NCBI GenBank assembly: GCA_002395775.1 | Contig: DGUV01000029.1 | Location: 1-8,969, forward strand | Length of the DNA stretch: 8,969 bases | Origin: Prevotellaceae bacterium UBA4301 | GTDB taxonomy: Bacteria > Bacteroidota > Bacteroidia > Bacteroidales > Bacteroidaceae | Direction: 5' to 3' | Part shown: positions 1 through 5,597 of the stretch, in pieces | Layout of the letters: each line of letters starts with the position of its first letter | Numbering within the stretch: the stretch's first letter is position 1 | Position numbers and translations under genes: made by a program | Notes under the pieces: generated by a model | What the model saw: only the letters and a program-made list of their open reading frames with translations | Database searches by the model: none | Told to the model about the DNA's origin: nothing

Positions 1-263
1 AACTATAAGAGATCAAATACAATTCTTATAACCTATAAATCAAAACAATATACATTACATACGGGAGACCGAATCTTGGACAAAATAAAATCTGGAGATT
101 TCCCTAAATTATACTATTCTTCAGAAACTGATTATCTTTTTTTGAAGGAGATTACCTACCTGTGGGTTATGCCAAAGCTGCTTTGTTGTTCACCATTATC
201 TTTACAATTATTGGTACTCTAATATGGAGAAAAGAACTTAATAATGATATTCGCACAATGTAA
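1..263 (+). pseudogene. C-terminal part of a small membrane protein gene, frameshifted in a poly-T run
   Basis: The gene enters from the left edge, so its start is not visible. Frame 1 is open from base 1 and reads a polar, beta-like stretch ending FPKLYYSSETDYLF. At the seven-T run (137-143) the sensible reading moves to frame 3: FFEGDYLPVGYAK, then a hydrophobic segment (ALLFTIIFTIIGTLIW), then a short charged tail ending NNDIRTM and TAA at 261-263. If frame 1 continues, translation instead runs through unlike sequence to an early stop. One missing T, giving seven instead of eight, would explain the shift. The layout of an extracytoplasmic or cytosolic beta region followed by one C-terminal membrane helix recalls DUF3592-like or small immunity-like membrane proteins, but I cannot assign a family. 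The sequence is strongly AT-rich, unlike the RHS fragment that begins within about ten bases of its stop. Function is unknown; an orphan immunity gene is possible from context only. The shift could also be a sequencing error. Confidence 0.6.
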
Positions 264-268
264 AAAAA

Positions 269-939
269 GTCAAGAGCAACATGACGACATCCATTTATGT
301 CATGGGCGACCGTAGTACCGAGGTGAGCCATCCTGCGAGCGGAGTCATCTGCTTTACATACGAAGGCGTGAGCAACGTGCCAGCGCGGTTAACGGTGCAT
401 CAGTGCTACAAAGCGACAAGGTAGGCGGACAGATGGCGCATACCTACACCTATGACAACCTCTAGCGTCTGGCCACGGCTACAGGCACCTACACGGGAGT
501 CGACAGCAAGGGCACGGGCTACATCCTCGCCATGGGTTGCGACAACATGCACCGCATCACTTCCAAGAGCCAGCATCCGCCCCAGGACAACGTGCAGTTC
601 AACGTCACGCTCAATGTCAGATACGACCTGCCATACGCATACGGTACGGAAGACGGAAAAATGTCCCAGCTTGCAAGTGTCAAAGATGTGAATTATCGTA
701 CCGAAGAGACTCCAGGAGAAAATAAAATTGAGAACAATCACGTATATTTGTATGATAAAAACGGAAATCTTATATATCTGAATATCAGACGCTTGATGAA
801 CGATGGACATAACGAGACCAGCACGGACGAGCGCAAGCTCATCTGGGACGAGGAAAACCGCCTGCTGTCATCTGACGACAATGGTTTTGTGACCAACTAC
901 TGGTACGATGCCGACGGCGAGCGCACGGTTAAGACTTAA
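269..939 (+). pseudogene. RHS/YD-repeat protein fragment, decayed (relic A)
   Basis: This is the remains of a large RHS-family (YD-repeat) protein, of which only part of the repeat region is left. It begins in frame 2 almost directly after the upstream gene's stop (SIYVMGDRSTEVSH ... TYEGVSNVPAR). It then changes to frame 1 at about 386-390 (VNGASVLQSDKVGGQMAHTY), which one missing G would explain. An in-frame TAG at 463-465 interrupts YDNL*RLATATGTY, where RHS repeats would be expected to carry Tyr or another residue. The frame then stays open to TAA at 937-939. YD-type motifs remain: HTYTYDNL, VYLYDKNGNLIYL, LIWDEENRLL and TNYWYDADGERTVKT. The expected RHS core and toxic C-terminal tip are absent, because the reading ends just after TVKT. 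A degenerate continuation (DENEIILL*NKFQF) can be followed to about 982. There is no start codon or promoter of its own. I am confident it is an RHS relic and not an expressed gene. Confidence 0.8.
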
Positions 940-982
940 GACGAAAACGAAATCATATTGTTGTAAAACAAATTCCAATTTA
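919..982 (+). repeat. 64-bp perfect direct repeat, copy 1 (end of RHS relic A)
   Basis: These 64 bases recur without any difference at 1725-1788. They cover the end of relic A (codons for ERTVKT and the TAA) and about 43 bases beyond it, including a second stop-containing stretch. Weaker similarity extends upstream to about 793 (copy 2 from about 1605, six bases shorter) and about 20 bases downstream. Confidence 0.95.
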
Positions 983-1042
983 GCGAACCTATAGTTTTTA
1001 GTGAATATACATAATATGTCTTTTTAACTTAAAATAAAAAAT

Positions 1043-1558
1043 ATGAAACAAATTAAGTTTTTCTTCATGTCTTCCATAATAATCACACTTATTACCTTTT
1101 CAACTCAAAAAGTGAAAGGTAATGAGTGTATATCACAAATATGTGATGTAGAATCTTCTATAATCATACGAACACAAGAAAAAGAATATTTTGTTGTTCA
1201 ATTATTTAGAGGATTTACAAAAGAAGGCGAGTTTGTGAAAAAACTTTTAATCAGCAAGAATAGAAAAGACATTGTAAGTATAGTTCTTCCTTCATCAGAA
1301 GAAGTAAAAAACTTCAAAGCCAATATAAAGAAATATAGAACTGGATTTATCCTTGAAACCTTGTATGGTGGAGGAGAAAATTTTTACACACGTTCCTTCT
1401 ATTTCAAGTGTATTAAAGGTAATTTGTTCCTATACAAAATTGTCGGCACACACATCATTCCAAACTCTGATAAGAAGCTAGTTAATACAAAGAATATACG
1501 ACCACAAATCAATGTCAGAAATTTTAATATCCAATATTATTTAGAGAATACTCCTTAA
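1043..1558 (+). CDS. Secreted protein of unknown function between two RHS relics (171 aa)
   Basis: I do not recognise the family. The first 26 residues look like a Sec signal peptide: basic start (KQIK), hydrophobic core from about residue 6 to 19 (FFFMSSIIITLITF), likely cleavage near KVKG/N. The Cys at 29 is not in a convincing lipobox. The mature part, about 145 residues, seems rich in beta strand. It has three Cys (29, 34, 123), a conspicuous YGGGENFYTRSFYF segment at 108-121, and ends QYYLENTP. The start is ATG in an A-rich context (AATAAAAAATATG) without a clear Shine-Dalgarno, as is common in Bacteroidota. No good TAnnTTTG promoter was found in 983-1042. The gene is much more AT-rich than the operon to its right and is intact between two broken RHS fragments. 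From that position it could be an orphan immunity or cargo protein left behind by RHS tip exchange, exported to the periplasm or beyond. That role is inference only. Confidence 0.75.
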   Translation: MKQIKFFFMSSIIITLITFSTQKVKGNECISQICDVESSIIIRTQEKEYFVVQLFRGFTKEGEFVKKLLISKNRKDIVSIVLPSSEEVKNFKANIKKYRTGFILETLYGGGENFYTRSFYFKCIKGNLFLYKIVGTHIIPNSDKKLVNTKNIRPQINVRNFNIQYYLENTP

Positions 1559-1580
1559 GTTATCAAATGCAACTCATTAA

Positions 1581-1745
1581 TCCCAATATATGAATGCGGA
1601 ACTTTTGATGAGTGACGGACATAATGGAGTTGGAACGAGCGACTTCGTATGTGGCGAGGGGAACCGCCTCCTTGCCTCCGATGACAATGGATTCGTGACC
1701 AACTACTGTTATTATGCCGACGATGAGCGCACGGTTAAGACTTAA
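1581..1745 (+). pseudogene. RHS/YD-repeat protein fragment, short (relic B)
   Basis: A second, shorter remnant of the same kind of RHS tail begins about 25 bases after the stop of the secreted-protein gene. In frame 3 it reads LLMSDGHNG ... GEGNRLLASDDNGFVTNYCYYADDERTVKT and then TAA at 1743-1745. This parallels the last 50 or so residues of relic A (LMNDGHNE ... EENRLLSSDDNGFVTNYWYDADGERTVKT). Hallmark positions are altered: the Trp of the LIWDEENRL motif is gone and WYDADG has become CYYADD, so it looks more degraded over its first half. An ATG at 1590 lies in frame, but nothing suggests it is translated as a separate small protein. The last part is identical in DNA to relic A over 64 bases. 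Confidence 0.75.
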
Positions 1746-1788
1746 GACGAAAACGAAATCATATTGTTGTAAAACAAATTCCAATTTA
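1725..1788 (+). repeat. 64-bp perfect direct repeat, copy 2 (end of RHS relic B)
   Basis: Identical to 919-982 base for base. The two copies start 806 bases apart and bracket the AT-rich secreted-protein gene. Homologous recombination between them would remove that gene together with most of relic B. Confidence 0.95.
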
Positions 1789-1826
1789 TCAAACACTTAG
1801 CAGTTTTGCATAGTGAAGAATTAAAC

Positions 1827-1856
1827 AAATCAGGAGGCCTTCGGGTCTCCTGATTT
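1827..1856 (-). terminator. Strong UUCG-loop hairpin terminator after the helicase gene
   Basis: A 13-pair stem (1827-1839 with 1844-1856, one G-T wobble) closes on the loop TTCG at 1840-1843, with C and G flanking the loop on the plus strand as in the extra-stable C(UUCG)G tetraloop. The stem base is AAAT/ATTT. Read on the minus strand, the hairpin follows the helicase stop codon by about 18 bases and is trailed by a T-rich stretch (TTTGTTTAATTCTT). It therefore best fits the end of the lon-tgt-lptG-helicase operon. On the plus strand there is only a short T stretch within the stem, so action in that direction is less certain. Confidence 0.8.
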
Positions 1857-1874
1857 GCGTTAATCGGCATCGTG

Positions 1875-3236
1875 CTACCCCTGCGCTGGCGTTTCGCCAC
1901 CCTTGCCGCCGCGGCGGGAGTGGCTTCGGCGTTTCTGGGAGCGGGTTTTGCCTTCGGGCTTCTTGTTTTCGCTTTTCTTGCTTTCGGGTTTCTTGCCTTC
2001 GGGTTTCTTGGCGGCGTTGCGGGGCTTGGAGCCTCGGCCTTTGCCTCGGGGGCGGCTATGGCCTGAGCGGCGGTTGCTGCCGGTGCGGTACTCGGGTGCG
2101 GGGCCGAGTTCGGGGGGGACGGGGTCCTTGGTGATGTCCTTCTGGAGGAAGCGTTCGATGTCGCGGAAGCGGGGCTGGTCCGGTTCGCTCACGAGGGTGA
2201 CGGCCTGGCCTTCGGCTCCGGCGCGGGCGGTGCGACCTATGCGGTGGACGTAGTCTTCGCAGTCGTGGGGGACGTCGAAGTTCAGGACGAGCTGTATGTC
2301 GTCGATGTCTATGCCTCGGGCCACGATGTCGGTGGCTACCAGCACGTTGACCTTCTGGCTCTTGAAGCGGAACATGACGTCGTCGCGTTCGGGCTGGGTG
2401 AGGTCGCTGTGCATGGCTCCGACGTTGAATCCTTCGCGCCTGAGGGCTATGGCGAGGTCCTTGACTTTCATCTTTGAGCCGGCAAAGATGATGACGCGCT
2501 GGGGTGGCCGCTGGCTGAACATGTGCTTGATGATGCCCATCTTCTGGGTCTCGTGGCAGATGTAGGCGCTCTGGTGGATGCCGTCGGCGGGGCGGCTGAT
2601 GGCGATGGAGACTTCCACGGGGTCGGTGAGTATGGTCTTGGCCAGTTCCACTATCTTTGCGGGCATGGTAGCCGAGAACATGATGGTCTGGCGCTGGCGG
2701 GGGAGTTGGCGTTCTATCTGCATGATGTCGTCGGAGAAGCCCATGTCGAGCATGCGGTCGGCTTCGTCCAGGACGAAGAAGGAGACGCGCGAGAGGTCGA
2801 TGTTGCCCAGGGAGATGTGGCTGATGAGCCGTCCGGGGGTGGCGATGATGATGCTTGCGCCGGACTGGAATCCGCGTCGCTCCTGCTCGTATCGGATGCC
2901 GTCGTTGCCTCCATAGACGGCGACGGAGCTGATGTCGTCGAGGTAGTAGGCGAAGCCTTGCATGGCTTGGTCGATTTGCTGTGCCAGTTCGCGTGTGGGG
3001 GCCATGATGATGCAGTTGATGGCGTCGGAGGGGTAATTGCCTTCCGAGAGCATGGATAGGATGGGGAGCAGGTAGGCGGCTGTCTTGCCGGTGCCAGTCT
3101 GCGCCACGCCTATGAGGTCGCGGCCCTGAAGGATGGGGGGGATGGCTTGTTCCTGTATGGGGGTGGTGTCGGTGAATCGCATGTCGTCGAGTGCGTCAAG
3201 CACTCCGTCGCAGAGGTCGAGGTCGTAGAAGTCCAT
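1875..3236 (-). CDS. rhlE: DEAD-box ATP-dependent RNA helicase, RhlE-type, with basic tail
   Basis: A 453-residue superfamily 2 RNA helicase that remodels structured RNA in the cytoplasm using ATP. All core motifs are visible in order: Q motif TPIQ (25-28), Walker A AQTGTGKT (45-52), Ia PTRELAQQ (80-87), GG (109-110), Ib TPGR (133-136), II DEAD (157-160), III SAT (188-190), HSDLTQPERD (276-285), V TDIVARGIDID (302-312) and VI HRIGRTARAG (331-340). From about 385 to the end is a basic low-complexity tail, including four tandem KKxEx units (410-429) and a final RRGGKGG. Such tails bind RNA non-specifically and often tie the enzyme to ribosome assembly or RNA decay. The ATG at 3234-3236 gives the usual short N-terminus before the Q motif. 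It is the last gene of the minus-strand operon, 67 bases after lptG with no promoter seen between. RhlE is assigned by overall resemblance; the exact RhlE/CsdA-like orthology is less certain than the family. Confidence 0.93.
   Translation of the reverse strand: MDFYDLDLCDGVLDALDDMRFTDTTPIQEQAIPPILQGRDLIGVAQTGTGKTAAYLLPILSMLSEGNYPSDAINCIIMAPTRELAQQIDQAMQGFAYYLDDISSVAVYGGNDGIRYEQERRGFQSGASIIIATPGRLISHISLGNIDLSRVSFFVLDEADRMLDMGFSDDIMQIERQLPRQRQTIMFSATMPAKIVELAKTILTDPVEVSIAISRPADGIHQSAYICHETQKMGIIKHMFSQRPPQRVIIFAGSKMKVKDLAIALRREGFNVGAMHSDLTQPERDDVMFRFKSQKVNVLVATDIVARGIDIDDIQLVLNFDVPHDCEDYVHRIGRTARAGAEGQAVTLVSEPDQPRFRDIERFLQKDITKDPVPPELGPAPEYRTGSNRRSGHSRPRGKGRGSKPRNAAKKPEGKKPESKKSENKKPEGKTRSQKRRSHSRRGGKGGETPAQG
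1950..2009 (-). repeat. Four 15-bp in-frame tandem repeats in the helicase tail
   Basis: Units at 1950-1964, 1965-1979, 1980-1994 and 1995-2009 are near-identical (GCCTTCGGGTTTCTT type on the plus strand). They encode KKPEG, KKPES, KKSEN and KKPEG, read on the minus strand. As 15-bp units they can expand or contract without shifting the frame, changing only the length of the charged tail. Confidence 0.85.
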
Positions 3237-3250
3237 TATGATGTTTAAGG

Positions 3251-3306
3251 GGTTAACGGGTTAAAGGGTTAACGGGTTAAGGGGTTAACAGGTTAAAGGG
3301 TTATTA
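3251..3306. repeat. Octamer tandem repeat GGTTAANN, seven units, between lptG and the helicase gene
   Basis: Seven consecutive 8-bp units (GGTTAACG, GGTTAAAG, GGTTAACG, GGTTAAGG, GGTTAACA, GGTTAAAG, GGTTATTA) fill most of the 67-base gap. The last unit runs into the lptG stop codon (3304-3306), and a degenerate unit lies at 3243-3250. The last two bases vary between units while GGTTAA is constant. With neighbouring bases the plus strand has GGG or GGGG runs separated by 4-5 AT-rich bases, which could allow a G-quadruplex. No gene or promoter is seen inside. Confidence 0.9.
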
Positions 3307-4416
3307 TCTGGGTGCTCGCTTGTAGAGGATGTAGGCGATGATGGAGAAGAGAATGTTGGGGAGCCACACGGCCAGCATGGGGGGGACGTTGGCGTTGGTG
3401 GCGAAGCCTGCGGTGACGGCCTGGAAGAAGGCGTAGGCCACGCTCAGGACAAGTCCTACTCCGAGGGAGAATCCCATGCCTCCCTTGCGCTTTCGGCTGG
3501 AGAGGGAGACGCCGATGACGGTCATGATGAAGGCGGCGAAGGCGGAAGCAAAGCGCTTGTAGTACTCCACCTGGAAGGGCTTGAGGTTGCCAGTGCCGCG
3601 GATGCGGGCGCGGTCGATGTGTTCCAAGAGCTGGCGGTTGGTCATGGTCTCCTGGAAGTTGTGGGTGAAGAGGAAGTCGCTGGGTTCCATGATGATGACG
3701 GAGTCGATGCGTGCGTGGTGGGTGATGCGTTCGCGCATGCCGCGCATGTCGCGCACGGTGGCGTTCACGATTTGCCAGTGGAAGCGTTCGTTGGAGAGGG
3801 TGTCGTAGGTGATGCTCTGGGCCGTGAGGTGGGAGACGAGTTTCTTGTGCTCAAACTTGTCGAGTTGGAAGTGGTAGCCTGTCTTCGTGGGGCCGTCGAA
3901 GTGTTCGATGAAGGCTATGACGCCGGTGTCCACCTGCAGTTGCACGTTGTCGGCATAGGTGGGGTTCTTCTTGTTGCCACGGCGCTTGTACTGGTTCTCG
4001 AAGTCCAGCCTTTCCACCGACCCGCGGGGGATGACCTCGGAGCCCAGGTAGAGGGTGAGCAGGGCTATGAGGGCGGCACTGATCATGTAGGGGCGCATGA
4101 GGCGGGGCAGACTGATGCCAGCACTGATCATGGCTATGATTTCGCTGTTGCCGGCCAGTTTGGAGGTGAAGAAGATGACGGAGATGAAGACGAAGAGGGA
4201 GGAGAAGAGGTTGGCGTAGTAGGGCATGAAGTTGAGGTAATAGACCAGCAACTCGTTCCATGGTGCGCCGTTCTGGGTGAACTTGTCGATGTTGTCGTTA
4301 TAGTCAAAGACAACGGTCACCCCGAGGATGAGCAGGATGGAGAAGAAATAGGTACCCAGGAACTTCGAGATGATGTAGGTGTCTATTCGCTTGAGGAATG
4401 GGAGACGGAGTTTCAA
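3304..4416 (-). CDS. lptG: LPS export permease, LptF/LptG (YjgP/YjgQ) family
   Basis: An inner-membrane permease subunit of the Lpt transporter, which works with the ATPase LptB to extract lipopolysaccharide and pass it to the periplasmic bridge. At 370 residues it has the family's usual length and layout. An N-terminal amphipathic segment IDTYIISKFLGTYFF is followed by membrane segments near 22-38, 67-86 and 110-126. A periplasmic beta-rich domain lies at about 130-285, followed by three membrane segments (about 288-305, 315-335, 347-366). The cytoplasmic stretch LAGNSEIIAMISAGIS (87-102) matches the region that contacts LptB. The only plausible start is TTG at 4414-4416: there is an in-frame TAA 15 bases upstream and no ATG before the first helix. 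The gene lies 47 bases downstream of tgt, behind a heptamer repeat. Whether it is LptG or LptF is not decided by sequence alone; Bacteroidota commonly have one copy beside tgt. Confidence 0.9.
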   Translation of the reverse strand: MKLRLPFLKRIDTYIISKFLGTYFFSILLILGVTVVFDYNDNIDKFTQNGAPWNELLVYYLNFMPYYANLFSSLFVFISVIFFTSKLAGNSEIIAMISAGISLPRLMRPYMISAALIALLTLYLGSEVIPRGSVERLDFENQYKRRGNKKNPTYADNVQLQVDTGVIAFIEHFDGPTKTGYHFQLDKFEHKKLVSHLTAQSITYDTLSNERFHWQIVNATVRDMRGMRERITHHARIDSVIIMEPSDFLFTHNFQETMTNRQLLEHIDRARIRGTGNLKPFQVEYYKRFASAFAAFIMTVIGVSLSSRKRKGGMGFSLGVGLVLSVAYAFFQAVTAGFATNANVPPMLAVWLPNILFSIIAYILYKRAPR

Positions 4417-4430
4417 AGGATTCTTGGATT

Positions 4431-4465
4431 AGGGAATAGGGAATAGGGAATAGGGAATAGGGATT
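4431..4465. repeat. Heptamer tandem repeat AGGGAAT, five units, between tgt and lptG
   Basis: Four exact AGGGAAT units (4431-4458) are followed by AGGGATT (4459-4465), whose end overlaps the tgt stop codon (4464-4466). The plus strand therefore carries five GGG runs each separated by exactly AATA, a textbook G-quadruplex spacing. The repeat fills most of the 47-base gap and ends about 15 bases from the lptG start. Confidence 0.92.
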
Positions 4466-5594
4466 AGAGACGATTGGTGACTCGGCGGAGCATGAGGCTC
4501 TTCCAGGAGGAGAAGGTGCCGTCCAGAATGTGGCGACGGGCTTCCCCTACGAGCCAGAGGTAGAAGGCCAGGTTGTGGATGCTGGCAATCTCCATGGCCA
4601 GGAGTTCCTGGGCCTTGAAGAGGTGGTGGAGATAGGCTCGGGTGTAGAGGGTGTCCACGGATGCCGTGCCGTTGGGGTCGATGGGTGTGAAGTCGGCTTC
4701 CCACTTCTTGTTGCGGAGGTTCATGATGCCTTCGGAGGTGAAGAGCATGGCGTTGCGGCCGTTGCGGGTGGGCATGACGCAGTCAAACATGTCCACGCCC
4801 CTTTCTATGCCTTCGAGCAGATTGGCCGGTGTGCCCACTCCCATGAGGTAGCGGGGGCGGTCCTGGGGAAGGATGTCGTTGACCACTTCTATCATTTGGT
4901 ACATCACTTCGGCTGGTTCGCCCACGGCCAGTCCGCCTATGGCGTTGCCGTCGGCCCCTTTCTCGGCCACGAACTCTGCCGACTGGCGTCGCAGGTCGGG
5001 GTAGGTGCATCCCTGCACGATGGGGAAGAGGCTTTGGTGGTGGCCATACTTGGGCTCGGTCTCGTTGAATCGCTTCCAGCAGCGGTCCAGCCAGCGGTGG
5101 GTCAGTCCCAGGCTCTTCTTGGCATAGTCGTAGTCGCTGGTGCCCGGGGGACACTCGTCGAGGGCCATCATGATGTCGGCTCCGATGCTGCGCTCGATGT
5201 CCATCACGCGTTCGGGCGAGAAGAAGTGGCGCGAGCCGTCGATGTGACTCTGGAAGTAGCAGCCCTCCTCCTTCAACTTGCGTATGCCCGTGAGGGAGAA
5301 GACCTGGAATCCGCCCGAGTCGGTGAGCATGGGGCGGTCCCAGTTGATGAAGCGGTGGAGTCCGCCAGCCTGTTCAAGTATGTCGGTGCCGGGGCGCAGG
5401 TAGAGGTGGTAGGTGTTGCCCAGGATAATCTGAGCTCCCACTTCCTCCTTCAGGTCGCGCTGCAGTACGCCCTTCACGCTGCCCACCGTGCCTACGGGCA
5501 TGAATATGGGGGTTTCCACTTGTCCGTGGTCGGTGGTGATGATTCCGGCACGGGCGCGGGTCTTATCGTCGGTCTTTAGTAGTTCGAATTTCAA
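4464..5594 (-). CDS. tgt: tRNA-guanine transglycosylase (queuine tRNA-ribosyltransferase)
   Basis: Replaces guanine-34 in the anticodon of tRNAs for Asp, Asn, His and Tyr with preQ1, the committed step of queuosine insertion into tRNA. The protein is 376 residues, normal for bacterial Tgt. Visible signatures are GTVGSVKG (35-42), DSGGFQVFSL (92-101) with the conserved Asp92, MALDECPP (143-150), GGLAVGE (220-226), and DCVMPTRNGRN (271-281) with nucleophile Asp271. The usual zinc ligands C-x-C-x2-C near 305-320 are missing: the stretch reads DPNGTASVDTLYTRAY, while the later His340 of IHNL remains. The start is TTG at 5592-5594. It gives the typical N-terminus MKFELLKTD, lies three bases after the lon stop, and has an in-frame stop immediately upstream, so it must depend on readthrough or coupling from lon. 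It is followed by a heptamer repeat and lptG. Confidence 0.95.
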   Translation of the reverse strand: MKFELLKTDDKTRARAGIITTDHGQVETPIFMPVGTVGSVKGVLQRDLKEEVGAQIILGNTYHLYLRPGTDILEQAGGLHRFINWDRPMLTDSGGFQVFSLTGIRKLKEEGCYFQSHIDGSRHFFSPERVMDIERSIGADIMMALDECPPGTSDYDYAKKSLGLTHRWLDRCWKRFNETEPKYGHHQSLFPIVQGCTYPDLRRQSAEFVAEKGADGNAIGGLAVGEPAEVMYQMIEVVNDILPQDRPRYLMGVGTPANLLEGIERGVDMFDCVMPTRNGRNAMLFTSEGIMNLRNKKWEADFTPIDPNGTASVDTLYTRAYLHHLFKAQELLAMEIASIHNLAFYLWLVGEARRHILDGTFSSWKSLMLRRVTNRL

Positions 5595-5597
5595 TGC

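Noticed and set aside
983..1042. Promoter for the secreted-protein gene
   Set aside because: The region is AT-rich and contains TATGTCTTT-like sequence, but no TAnnTTTG with a properly spaced -33 box, so I do not list it.
1590..1745. Small ORF starting at ATG 1590 within RHS relic B
   Set aside because: It is colinear with the end of relic A and has lost key YD-repeat residues. No promoter or ribosome binding site was seen, so a remnant is more likely than a small gene.
1872..2066. Plus-strand ORF of hydrophobic, Ala/Gly/Phe-rich sequence
   Set aside because: It is a shadow of the repetitive, basic-tail codons of the helicase gene on the other strand.
3251..3306. Octamer and heptamer repeats as a CRISPR array or telomere-like end
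   Set aside because: The units are contiguous without spacers and lie inside an operon, so they are simple tandem repeats.
4530..5579. Long plus-strand ORF opposite tgt (349 codons)
   Set aside because: It is antisense to a clear tgt gene, its composition (many His, Val, Gly, Glu) reflects the GC-rich complement, and it resembles no family.
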